Source: Thuidium tamariscinum | Taxonomy: Eukaryota > Streptophyta > Bryopsida > Hypnales > Thuidiaceae | Length of the DNA stretch: 64,000 nucleotides | Direction of reading: 5' to 3' | Assembly: GCA_947034885.2 (NCBI GenBank) | Contig: OX344749.2 | Location: forward strand, 29,651,501 to 29,715,500 | Position numbers and translations under genes: made by a program | In this document: positions 13,427 to 26,018 of the stretch, in pieces | How the letters are laid out: every line of letters starts with the position of its first letter | Numbering within the stretch: position 1 is the stretch's first letter | The notes under the pieces: model-generated | What the model saw: only the letters and a program-made list of their open reading frames with translations | Told to the model about the DNA's origin: nothing | The model's database searches: none

Positions 13427-13515
13427 TATTTTTAATTATTATTTAATCTGACAGGTTCATAGACTGGTGAACAGGGTTGAAACGGTCTCTCAGAGCCCTA
13501 AAAAAACCTCTTATG
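13217..13515. mobile_element. CATAAGA-family TIR element, short form (299 bp)
   Basis: Ends CATAAGACGTTTTT and, inverted, CATAAGAGGTTTTT, one mismatch in 14. Inside are GTGGTCAAGAGATTGCCACAT, which can form a small hairpin, and an AT/poly-T core. The same ends and the hairpin motif appear in the 1.1-kb element at 50048-51143. Confidence 0.65.
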
Positions 13516-15079
13516 TTTTGAGAATTTGCCATTGAAAATTTGATGAAGACTCATTATGTTCACTTGGTCTTTGAAGGGTGAATCCCTAAAGGACCAACAG
13601 GTTTATAGTTCCAAAACTACTACAAAATACTCACCTCCAAAGCAAGATTAAAATCTTTGTCAATATTTATTTTTTAGCGATTTCAATTGTAGTGTTCTTT
13701 GATTAACTTGTTGAATTACATTGATTAGAAGTTTTTGAATGAACATCTTTACCAATTGCAAGTTCAATGTGAATAAACTTCAAATTATAGGCTTTTCTAG
13801 CTATTTGAAAAGGTAAAGTTTTGTCTTTCAACATTTTTTAAGAAAAACATGTATGTCCTATAACTTGTGCATTTTAGTCAATATGTTGGAAAATGGGTTG
13901 AAAATGTATTTGAAAAATTTCCCTAAAAAAAAATTTCATATTCAATTTTAAAAATATTGTAAAGTGAAAGGTCTTCTTGAATGAAAGATAAAACTATTAT
14001 GCTAATAACTTTTGGATAATTTTGAGGATTATTAATTCCAATAGTAAAAATATTCCAATAAACAACTAGTATCCTTTGTATTTTTGTTAATATGAAAAAT
14101 TTCAAAATTAAGAGGAAAAATTGACTTTATATGTTTTTTCTACTTTCATTGTTGGCAAACAAAGACTCTTCATAAATTTTACTTCATTATTCAGAATTGA
14201 ATGGTTCAATTTTTTAGAAGTAGGTATCAATCTATGTAATTTCAATAAAATAATTTTTACATTAAAAAAAATAAAATTTAGTGCTTGGTTTGGCATTTAA
14301 ATTGAAAAAAGTGTTCTAATTCTTTTGCAATGTTTGTTGGAACAACATGAAACAAAGCTTGACATATAGATTCTGATCAATGGCATTCATCTTACAAAAT
14401 TCATGCAAAAATTCTAAATTATGAAGTCAATAGAACCTGCTCAAGTTTTTTAAAAGTCCAAAGTGAGTTCCTTGGTCTTATAGGGCTTAAGAGATTTTAT
14501 AGTAGATCATGAAGAGTATAAGGCAATGCAAATTTTTCCCATGTAGAAAGATAGGAAATATGAAGATTGCAAATTTTTGATAATTTTATCTTAGAAATTG
14601 AAATTGCTATGAATTTTAGGAGCTTGAAAGTGCTTGGAGCCATTGCCAATGTCTAGTCTATTCTAATTTCAATCATTAAAGTACTACTTCCCATTAATTA
14701 CCTCCTACTTTCTTGTTCATTATTTTAGGACAAGTGTCACAACCTTATTGGTTCCAAACTTTGAAAAAGAGAAAAAAAATCACATTGCAAGCTTTGGTTG
14801 GAAATTTGATCTAGCCTTGTTTGAAAACATTGCCCCCCTATAGTTTGGGTATGGGTTGTGGTTGGCAATGAATACACTTATCTTACACCACACCTATTTT
14901 TTTTAATCAAGATTAGATGGTGCAAATTTTAAGATTTTAATAAAAGAAATTGACAATCATTGTCAAAATGAGTTGTTCCAAGGGAATAATAGTCTCTAAA
15001 TTCAAATTTTTTGTCACTAAGTATTTGAAAATTTTAAATTTGTGAGGTTACAAAAGAATCTTAATCCCTAGGGGACGAA

Positions 15080-15960
15080 GGCCTTCTTTTTATGAGAAAA
15101 CACTTAAAATTGCTATTTCTATAGCAAAGAGAAAAAAAATCTGAAGAATATTTTTATTTGCACATCTAACCATAAAATCTTACACCTTTAGTTACTAGTA
15201 TGAAAGTGTCTAGAATTTTTTTCAAAAATATTGATCTTTGCGTTTAAAATAAAAACACAAGTTTTCAATACATTGAGGGATTGGATTATTTGACTTTGAA
15301 CCTTCTTAACTTAATTTTCTTGCTCTACAAAGTTTTGAGACTTAAATCTATGTGGTGTGTAATTGAATTGAGATTTTAGGAAAAAAAGAAAATTACAAAA
15401 ATACTTAGCTTTAACTCTTTTAAAAATGATTAAAGAAAGTAGGTACAAGGAAAATCTTAATTATTAATATCTCTTGGATGAAATTAAAATGTACTAATCC
15501 TAATAGTCAAATCATTTTAGCAAGGAAAATAAATCATGTAGAATTTTATTTTTTTGAAATTGTAAAAATTGCATTCAAAATTGAATCCTACAAATTATTT
15601 TTTCAAGAAGGTACTGGTCAATTTGCCCCCAAAACAATATAGTCCATAACTTTCTCATAACAAATCCAAATGGACTGAATAAAAAAATTTCACAAAGACA
15701 AAAATATAATCTATGAGAAGAAATTTTTATTTTTCTTAAAAATCAAATTATTATTTTTTAATTGCCCAATCTCCCTTGTTTTGAGCTTATTTGGGCACAA
15801 CTTTTGTTTTAGGGCACCAATTGAAAAACAATTATATTCTCATCAAGGTGATTAATTTTTCATTCTTCAAAAAAGTTTCAAAAAAGAAGTATAAAAGTTA
15901 GGTCTATAGGTACTTTCCATTTGTCTCCGAAAGGGACAGTGGTCTTTAGGGGTTAAAATC
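15080..15960. repeat. Diverged direct repeat, copy 2 (about 0.9 kb)
   Basis: Second copy of the repeat at 10920-11830, same orientation, with many substitutions and small indels. It ends GACAGTGGTCTTTAGGGG. Confidence 0.6.
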
Positions 15961-17182
15961 AAAACAAATACAATATATTTCAACAAATTTGGCGCTTTAA
16001 TATATTGTATGAAAATTGCACCTTTGTTTTGAAATAATTTAAGAAATAGATGTTGTTTTCTCGAGAGGATTTACAATTTAAAAAATATTTTATTGTAAAT
16101 TTTTTTTACAAAATATTCATATTTTTTAATATTTCTAGAACCTTATTTTTTACTAATAAATATATATTTCGGGTAGAAGTACTCCAATTGTGTTTCTACA
16201 ATATAGTGGATATTGGTCTTATAAATGAGAAGGGTATTAAATTAGGCTCTTAAGTACATCTACAAGTTGCTATATTGATTTGTAGTTGAAATTCTTCAAG
16301 AATCTACATAGAAACATTTATACCTTTTTTAGTTAGAAGAATTGAAAACAAAATATTTAAGAGTGGAATCAATATTTTTGAAACAAGCATTGAATTTATT
16401 ATGGATTTATAAATATCATAAATATCATAAATAGAGGTATTAAAATATAATATTTTAGGTAGGTGGGGCTATAAGCCTATCTTTTGAAACAAAAGAATGT
16501 TGTATAAATGCTTGGACCCAGCTAGAAGTCACATCATAAATATACCCGACAAATAGAATCTACCTATATCTCCAAATGTCTTTTAAATCATTGTCATGTC
16601 CTTACTTGTGAAAGGACAAGAAGAAAACAAATATAGATGAACCTTATAGACAACAATATTAAATGTTGAATAAATTTGAATAACTTGTAGTCTTATGAGT
16701 CTTTTGAATAATCATTATATGTTGCTGTTGAAAAGATAGCAAAGTGCTATCATTATAGGCAAAAATTTTAGATGGTGAACAAAATAAAACCAAACTATGT
16801 ACCTCAAGCTAATTTGTTTAAGGAACAACTTTTAGACAAATTCATGAATTTTGCCAATTTTGGAGGTTACATGTGTGACATGCAAGTCATTGATTGTCTT
16901 TGACAAATGCAAAAAGACCAAAAAATTACTTGCTTTATTTTAAATATTCAAAAAAATCAAATTATTTTTATTGAAGCAATTATGAAAATTATACTTCATC
17001 ATCCGCTTATAATTCAATGAAGAAGTTTTTAAAAGTCTTTTTATATATCAATGGAAAGAAAAAAGAAATTTCCACATGAATCAATAATGTAAATATATTT
17101 AAGGATATCAATTACTTATTATAAACTTTCAAAAACAATCTTACTATCTTTTGGTGAAGCACTTATTTAGGGGTTAAAAGTA

Positions 17183-17514
17183 TCAAGGTAGGAGGTCCTT
17201 AAATGGAGTGGGCATTAAAATGGAGCACCTCCTTAAATGTACACAATTTGTACATGTTTCTTTTTCATAGGCTTCATTAACATAAAAATTGTGTACATTT
17301 TAGGTGGTACCCCATTTTAGAACCCTTTGCCACTTCAACTTCAAAATTTTATAATTAATTTCTCAAAGCTCAAAAAAATATGAAACAACTTGGGTTAGAT
17401 GTCAATTCTACTTGCCTTGCAAGAAAAATTTACTGAAAAATATTTCTAAAAATTTTACCTCCCTGAAATTCAGTTTCAGCCCTTAGATGGCCCATTATAG
17501 GACCTCTCACCTTA
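17183..17514. mobile_element. MITE-like element, family A, copy 2
   Basis: Aligns over its whole length with 6163-6495 and 31717-32047. It begins CAAGGTAGGAGGTCC and ends GGACCTCTCACCTTA, so its ends are inverted over about 15 bp with a mismatch. It lies about 300 bp upstream of the neurochondrin start codon and could affect that promoter. Confidence 0.7.
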
Positions 17515-17810
17515 AACAACCGACTCATCCTACAAAGACGAACCGACTCCCCAAATCTCATGTGTAACGCAACCCTGAAATATTCGTCGGACTGGACCCC
17601 GTACTAAATACAGACCATATACAAAAGTTTCGCATACGAATACAGTACGAATACGAATACGTCGTCTCTCTCAACCCCCTGCTGGAGGTGTGTCTACGAA
17701 GCTCTTCAATATAAAGCTCCCGCAGCCAGCCAGCCAGCCAGCTCGCTCTTGCTGTGACAAAGCCACTTGGAAACATTGAGACCTATTCGTGATTATTACC
17801 AGTCCATGCT

Positions 17811-20800
17811 ATGGAAGAGTGTGTGGAGCTCCTCCAGGGCGCCAACGACGAGCAGCGTCTCGTCGGCCTGCTCCTCGCTACCAGAATCGTCCAAGGCAAC
17901 GACCTGCAAGCCGTGCGCCGTGTCTTCGATGCTATCGGATTTCCCTTCCTTAATCGCTTGCTCCGCACTGGTGAGTTAGTTTTGACTCACCCTTTCATTT
18001 CAGGTCTTTGCCGACGTTTTGCGAAGTATTTTTATTTTGCAATTGATTGTGCGGAGCGCGGAGTTTGTTGATTTCGAGCTTGGATCTAATGATGAAAATG
18101 GAGGTATCAGTGGTCGCAATTGTGTGAAGCTTTGTCGGGAATTGGCGGTATTTTGGCGGCCTGTCGTCGGTGTGGCTGTGAGAACAACAGAAATTGTTCA
18201 TGAGACGTTTTGAGATAATTCTCACTCGGAGAAGCTCCTTTTTGTTATTCGTTTCTGCAATTGTGTCCCGTTTTCAGTCTTGTTGATCACTTAGGGTGGA
18301 GCCTCCTTGCGTTGGTTTCGTGTTAGGGAGCTTGAGCAATGTGATCGTTAGGGTTTCGAGGTGATTTTAGTAATTTTTTCTATCAATTGAGCTGCAGCAT
18401 TGTCCCCTATTCCTGTCTGTTTCGTGATCTGTCCGGTAATTCTTAGTAATGTGATTGAAGCTTGTGGCCTGTTGAATTAGCAGCATTGCCTTCAATGTAG
18501 CTCCGTGTGAGGGTTACTGTATCGTAAAACCTTTCTGTTGTCCCATGCAATTCTTCTACCTGTTTAAACAATGAGTTCTCCTGGTAATTACGGATCGGTA
18601 GTGACTTCTATTCGGTCTTTGTATTATAGTTACAGGAGGCATGCATCGATGACAGAAGCTCGCAGAGTCTGCATGCATTTCTAATCATTTGTTATTTCGA
18701 AGCTGTTCCGGTAAGTTTTTGCTATTACTGGCTATATAAAGTATCTGTGTGCATGCACTTGTCTCCTCCTATAACTTTTATTTCTGCCCCGCCCTTGTCT
18801 CCAAATATGAAAGTTTGTACTGAACTCTGAGTTGATCATCGAGGATCTACGACTATCTGACCTGAGGTCCATTTTTTACATGAAATCATTTCAGTGGCCC
18901 CCTGGTCGTTGGAAGTATGCGAGTTTCTAGTTTTGGTTCTTTCTCGCCGACAAGATGTCGGACACTCTCGCATCGTGACAACCATAGCTTATCTGCCCAC
19001 TCGAGTCGTGATTGCGCCCAATTGCTGTTGATGTTTTACATTCCTTTGACTGGATATCAGCTTCGTGGAGTGACAGATTTTGTGAAAGAGTGACGTTTGG
19101 TCGCTTGTGTGCGAACTGAGAAAGATTATGTTATATTCTTTAATGTGAAGGATAAAGCTAACTGCAAGCTTGTGCAGCAAATTGTTTCTCCTTCCGGGTG
19201 TTTCTGTGTGCGATTTCCTCATGCTTTTGATTATTTTAATCTACTCTCCGGATGCTGAACGGAGTATGGACCTGATACTTTTGTGATGCAGGGACAGGGC
19301 AAGCCAGAGGAATCAGTGGAGAAACTGTTGGGCAGTATGACAAAGAGCAGCAGCAGGCGTACTTGCACTTGGCTCTTTCTATTATTTCCGCATTTTGTCG
19401 GCTCCCAGAACTTGCAGCGATGGATGAGAGCATCAGTAAAGTTTCCATACTTGTTGAAACTTTATCAAGCAAGTATAATTTACCTCCCTCTTTTTGTCAT
19501 CTCGGCCTTTTGCTACGCTTTTCTGGAGAATATCTTGGAGAAGATTATTTGCTGACTCTAGTGAAAGAAATTTGGAAGCCGTTTCTACACTGGGCCTAAG
19601 GAGTGATTAGAACGTGTCTTGCTACAGTTCTGCTCTGGGGCGGAACGTCCAAGTGACTTGACAAGTGGTTTTCTGACGGTTTTCCGTATTATCTACGTGC
19701 TGCCATGCCCTCCTTCTCTTGCTCGACAGTCCTTTCATTTTCTCCTACAACTTTTTTAATATATTATTCATTTGCTTGAAGGTCTACCGGCAGAAGTTTC
19801 TGGTTTCCGTGCTAACAATTTTTGTGTACTCTTTGCTCAGGGAAGATGAAGTGGCCTTTGGAGACTGTCTGGAGTGCTTGCTTGCTATAGGCTCAGCATC
19901 AGAGAACGGGCGAGAGGCTCTACTGCAGAAAAAAGTGTTGACGACAGTTGTACGTCGCTTGAGCGAAGCTTCACCAGGTACTCTATCTTAATCTTGGATA
20001 TTGTCACTCATAGATATTCGTGATTTCTTTGTGATTGTTGCAATTTTTCATCTTGGTTCACTGGAATCTTATCCTTTCACATCCTTGGTTCGTTTGCTGT
20101 GTAGTCGCTAATTTTTCTGGGTTTTCTTTTCATTCTCTATGTATATTTCAACGTGTCAGATTATATATGCTATTGTGCTCCATCAGTGTCGTGACACGCT
20201 TAATTGAAGCAGTGTCTCACTTGCCTTTATTTCACGGTTAAAATGTAAAATCATATTTTCTGTTGTTTTGCACGTTCAGATGCGAATTGGACACCTCTAG
20301 CTGTCAGGTTGATATTATTCATAATTTCTACCACGAGTGCTATACAGGAGATCATCGAATGTTCGAAAGAACTGGCTACTACGGTAACGCCCATGCTTCT
20401 GGATCTGTCGTAGTTTGTCTGATAGTATGGGCTAGGTTGCCATTATTATCACCGAATATGGAAATGCTCTATTAGAAATACGATCAGGAGTTTCAAACTA
20501 GATGTGCGAGTCTCTTTGTTGTATTTCTTGGTTTCAATGCTTAGAGTGGATTCTTCTCAGGTTCCCATTGTAGCGAGGCAATTGGCTGTTCAGCAGGATT
20601 TCTTCAAGTTCGAAGCTTTATCTCTTCTACACTATCTTCTGGCATCAACTTACTCGGTAATTGTTGTGCTTGGCCTTTCATGTGTCTTCACATGCCTGTT
20701 ATTCGACCATATTCTGTTTGTTGGCAAATTTTAGTAGAGTGAGATCGTAGTAATTCTTATACATGTTCTGAGGGTCATGTTGACTTCTTTTGATTTTGTC

Positions 20801-23526
20801 CTTATCGCTTTACGTAAGTGCGTTGCAGACGCATATTCGGCTTGCCATACGGAATGCCACTCTAGGTTCAGATTGGCATACCGACATACGTTCAGGTCTT
20901 GGAGTTATTTTTAACAACCGCGTGGGTATGCTAAGTCTCCTCAGCCTCTCCGTTGCTCTTTCAGAATATGTTACTTACGATGACATTATTACAAAATATT
21001 CACAACTAAGAAAGATATAGATACATTACTATGACATGTAGGATATACAATAGCCTTCATAGCATGATCTTCCCAATGATTTAAAACCATCTGACATATA
21101 GTTCTACACTGTTATACAGTGGCAGAAAAGAAGCAGCTGACTCTGGAAGTCACAGAGGCTATTGTAGATATTATTGGAGAAGCTTGGCTGTTGGGGCCTA
21201 TGATTGTTCCAGAAGATCAGAAGCCTGTTCCATTAGACAGGTATTTTGAGTTTGTCTTTTCACGTACTCCGTATGCATAATAGACGTGGAAACTACAACT
21301 GAAAATTCAATTCTTTTGTTATGCCAAATAAATTCGTAGTCATTTTCTTATCTGGTATGGATAGCAGATCATCTCGTGGTTTTCCTTTCAAGCTTTTAAT
21401 TACGGCGTATCTTGCGCTCTACATTTTTGCTAAGAGGGACTAGTTTGCAAAAGCAGGTTCTTCATGCTGGTGGTTGAGACCGTGAGAATTGAGACTGCAG
21501 TCCTCTTGAATGAGGTTGCTAGGACAACATTTGATTCTGGAGGAGGTGAAACTGCTCCAGTTGCTGAATCTGCTGGCAAGCAGCAAGGATTGGCGACTTA
21601 TTTTGCCCTCTTGGAACATGTCATTAATGTTGTAGTTGATCAGCAAGGTACATCTGGTTACTAGGTGATGTCTGTATGGTCATATACACCTTGCTGAATG
21701 TTGGTGTATCAGAGGATACCTTTATCTGCATTTTTAACGAATGCAGAAGTATTTGCACATATGACCTATCGAACCATATTTTCTACCTCCTTTGCACCGG
21801 GCGTCTTCATGATATTTACTGGAGTAAATCGATATGATTGTTCAGATGCATCGGGAAAGCTGAAGGAGTCAACAATGAAAAAAGCGTTCGCTGCCTTGTC
21901 TGAGGTTGTGGGTTTGGTTCTTGAGTTTCTCGAGGATGCTCAGGTTGGTTCTTCATAATCCGAGCTTTATCTATAGCTGTCTTTGTTTGGCAGAAGTGGT
22001 CACGAGAATTCAAATATGTTACTCCTATAAACCAAGTTGCGAAGGAAGTTGGTAGACATACTATAGTTTAAAGGCACGCACATTTAATTTGCGCCGTCTT
22101 CATGTTATATTGTATTTATGTTATTTCAAATTGAAACCGCATCTTCTTATATGTATGCTTTTTGTTGTGCAGGAAAATAATATCACTTGTGGAGATTTGC
22201 TTCTGGGTACTGTTCGGTTGGTGGGAAGGTCAGTGACACGTCCCTTCAATATCTTATAGGTTGTGTAGCCCGCCGAGAGGTTATCTTCGTATTGGTTTAA
22301 GTTCACACTCCTTGAAACCTTTGCCTTCTGCGATGTTCCTCTTGCTGGCATTAGTGCAATGAATCACTGTTATCGACTTGCGTCGTCTCAGGTACTTGGC
22401 GGAAACTCCTCTTGCCCACCGAAATCGAGTGTATAAGTTGCTTGGCTTCTTGCTCTCTGTTACTAGAGAGGGACAAGATGGGTACGTTCACAACCTTCCA
22501 TGATCGCCAATTGGTTTGATGTCACCAATCTATGAGTCGGCTATCAGAAACAAAGTACTTTTGGAATTTTTTGAGAATTCATTTCCCCGCAAATTCTTTT
22601 GAGTCTATTAGATTAAGTGTGCTACATCCAAACAGTTGAATTTAGTCATTTATGGTCAAGCATGCATGTCTTTTTCTGAAAGACATAGAATACTTCTTTT
22701 TTGCTGTGACTTATTGCCTGAGGACTGATAGCGCACTTACATTTAAGTGCACGAGGACTCCAATTGCGAAAGTTTCCACGGGAAAATACTCTGCCGTTAG
22801 TTTTTAATGGCACGATCCGCTGTCATTAATGTGGGATGCATGTCACAACTGGAAAGATTACTCTAATATCCCTACTGTTCATGTGACTGGATTGTTGATG
22901 AGAAACTTATTTTTATTGAGCTTGAATTATCCGTTTCGATTGCAGGACTTCGGAAGCAGTCTGCTTCATGTTACCAGCTTTACTACAGATTACCACAGAG
23001 CTTGATGGTTGCAAGGCTCTTGTTTACAGCGGAGGTCATAAGCAGGTCAGTTTCATATTTGCAATCATTTGCTTTATGTAATGAGGTCATGTTTCCTTTT
23101 GAAATGCTCATTTCCTGGGGTGTGGGCCACATTTTTGCGCTCATAAGCGTAGGGGGTGAACTTTATTTTTAACTTTGGGTAAATTCGCCAGAGATGTTTT
23201 CGTGTTTTTCGGTCTTCCATTCCCTCATTGGCATCTATATCGTCCTGTAATGAATTTACTCCAGTTAACATTGTAGTTGTTTCGAAGTCTGGATTTCTCT
23301 GAATTGTACTGAACCTTTGCCGCAGATTGTTCACTTCGTACGCGTAGCAACAGAAACAGGAGGACCGGAAGTGCGTGCCTCAATAGTTGATGCCTGTGAT
23401 ACGCTTCTGAACCTCCTTATCAAGGTACCACCTTTTATCGCTCCATTTTTGGGGTATTTAGCTGCGTCACTGTTCACCAAATTACCATTTGGGGGTATTT
23501 AGCTGCGTCGTTTTGCCTATAAGTTC

Positions 23527-23559
<33 letters not shown>

Positions 23560-24804
23560 CTGAAAACAAATCGAAATTCAACTTTCTCGATTACTTATGG
23601 ATGATTTCATTTTCCATTTTCGTGACAAAATTCATATTCCCATGTATGGGTTGGTCTGCAGCAGAAGGATGGTTTAGGTGGTGCTATCAACGTCGCAGAC
23701 TTCGTCGGTGCGTTGCCATATTTAGCCAATTGGGCAGGTTTGCACCTTTTTTACCATCGACTTACCATTTTCACCATGGATGGTACTGCTTCTTTCTTGT
23801 AGTTTGATTTTATTTTGATTCTCGAGAAGGTATTTGAAACGGGTTTTACCCAACTTCGTCGACCAAAGCTTGCATGAATGGTAATTAGAATGATGAGTGG
23901 TAATTGAGCTGTATTATTTTCATATGTTGTTTTGCCTATCTTATTTTACTGAAAGTTTTGGCTGCGCTGGAGTAGTGCAAGGAAAGCAGGTGATGGAGTG
24001 TGCATTGGCGGCAAGTCTGTGCACTATGGTTCTTGGCTTGACCAACGAAATTGCCCTTGCACAGTACCCAGGGTTTGGGCCTGCGGGTCTGCATGCTGTT
24101 TTTGCATTGGTATTGATGAACCTAGAGCGATGCCAAAGGGTGAGTATTCAATGTAATGTCTTTAGTATTTATTAATTGCAGATCGATGACTTTTTTGCCA
24201 AATTGCAAGTTTTGCAGTCTGGAGCAACCGAAGTTCATCTAGAGAAACTACAGCTCTTTCTAAACTGTCGCATCCTTGGGACTGAAGATTTGTTGAACTC
24301 TAATCTGGTGCAGGCTGAGAGGTTAGAGGAACCTGCTGAAGAGGAAGATTTGTGGGACATCACTGTTTCAGGTGCTTTTTCCACGAAAATATAGGATTCA
24401 ATCTATATGCAACAAGATGATTCTTCTGCTAGATACTCTTAAATTTCTTTTTACTTAATTGGTTCATATGCATATGTATGCAGGATGGGCACAATGTATG
24501 CCTCGTTACCCTTCGTTTAAAAACATTATCAAGGGTTCAGCGTGGCTGCAACGTTTCTTGGGAAAGCGGTAAGACCTCTGATTTTGCATGCATCATACTT
24601 GGTTTTTCCCCTTGGTTGAAGCGATTGAAGTTATTTCTTGGGAGTTTCATGCAGTGAATGTAACTGTCTGATGTACAGCGTTAGGAAACATCCCATAATC
24701 TCGGAGTTGTGGTGAATTTTTGCAGACCTATGACGGCAACAATGGAAGAAGTGACAAAAAACCCATCACTTCAGATGTTGCTGGCAAGCATATTCGCGAC
24801 ATGA
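17811..24804 (+). CDS. Neurochondrin-family protein
   Basis: Member of the neurochondrin family, conserved leucine-rich helical-repeat cytosolic proteins with little known about them in plants. I read 18 exons: 17811-17970, 19292-19472, 19841-19977, 20280-20383, 20561-20656, 20829-20925, 21120-21240, 21457-21647, 21846-21943, 22173-22228, 22392-22481, 22946-23045, 23326-23424, 23662-23737, 23982-24139, 24218-24371, 24484-24568 and 24726-24804. Together they give 2082 nt, 693 aa, with every phase consistent. The N-terminus shows the family hallmark (NDEQRLVGLLLATRI, then AVRRVFDAIGFPFLNRLL). An in-frame stop precedes the ATG. The acceptor of exon 16 is ambiguous: 24182 is also in frame but would leave a 42-nt intron. 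The first intron is 1.3 kb. The 5' flank from about 17540 is GC-richer than the spacer and is the likely promoter and 5' UTR. No frame damage is seen. Confidence 0.9.
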
Positions 24805-25883
24805 GCTGCATCGTCCCTGGTGGAGTATTTGACAGTGTAATGAAGAAATCAAATTTACAGTTCCTACTCACTACATTTTGTCTACAATTTAACTAGACAC
24901 TAGAGTTTGTGTTACACACTACACATAACCTTTCAAACACTTGCTCCTTATAGAGTTGTAAAGAAAGCAGTAGCAGTGCTGGAGTCCTGAGTAACCGTCA
25001 CGTTACAGGCTCATATGTTCGAACCAGGTGATTATAGATTATACATTTCAGGGAGTATCTGGATCGTATACTGTGCTTCTGTGGAGCGATGGACGCATGT
25101 TGGAGCTATGAACGTCATTGGATGTAAATATTCATTGGTCTATCAAAATTCTTCTATGGACCTAGTTTAGTCCTTGCCATCAAGTTGCCACTGTTGAATT
25201 CAGTATTTATTTTTAAGATACATGTAAAATCATCGGGTTATGCTGTCACTTGCTGCATTAGATTTCTAAACGTTCCCTACTGAAATCTATTACAGGACAG
25301 AGCAAAGAAGCCAAGCTGTGCCAACATGCCTGGTCAAGCCTGGACTTCTAAACTTTGAAGGATACAATGATGTTGTCCCAAAGGTAGTAACTTACTACCA
25401 TTCTGATTATTCAGGAGCTCCAAATCCAATCATTTACTAGTGAAAAAATATCCACGATGTTACAATGAGGTTATGTCCACAGATGACAACTGGTAGGATA
25501 TCTGGGACTGAATCCTCGGACTGTAAGAGTTTTTTGTGAATTGTCTGTAACAAGTCGATGAAGTGCCAAGCACGGTAGAGCATGCGCCTGGTCTCTTTAC
25601 TTGTACACTGCAAAGGACATGAGGCGGCACCTGCATCTAAAACTGAGTGACCCTATAAGTATCGGAGCATGATTCCTACGGTATTATAAACGTTGAACTT
25701 TCAAATGTCTATATTTCCGTGGAACAGTCACCTGTGCTTGCTAATATGAACGGAGATAACATAATTTGGAGCAAACGGACCCCCCTCTGTGCTCGTTTTT
25801 GGAGTCTTCCTTTTCGTGTTATCCTTATTTTTTCCAGCTCACTCCCTTCATTAGGGGTTGTCATAGCACTTCCAAAGTCCTCA

Positions 25884-26018
25884 GAATTCCGTGAGAAAGA
25901 GTACGAGGTGCACCAGGAGCAAAAGGTGGACGTGAAATTCTTAGAGAAATCAGAGTGCCGTTTCTTCTCCTTTGTGGGTGAAGAAACGGCGTTTTTGAAA
26001 AATTTCTCACGGAATTTC
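25884..26018. repeat. Nested inverted repeat (foldback)
   Basis: The outer arms GAATTCCGTGAGAAA (25884-25898) and TTTCTCACGGAATTTC (26003-26018) pair with one extra T. Inside them a perfect 11-bp palindrome, GCCGTTTCTTC at 25958-25968 and its complement at 25980-25990, closes an 11-nt loop. Confidence 0.7.

Larger units (their letters stand above)
9307..17182. other. AT-rich gene-free stretch
   Basis: About 7.9 kb of very AT-rich DNA with no convincing exon. It holds a pair of diverged direct repeats (10920-11830 and 15080-15960), one TIR element (13217-13515) and a long poly-T run near 13400. Nothing else is recognisable. Confidence 0.6.

Noticed and set aside
25003-25045. GTTCGAACC-like T-arm suggesting a tRNA
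   Set aside because: No acceptor stem, D-arm or anticodon arm could be placed around it.
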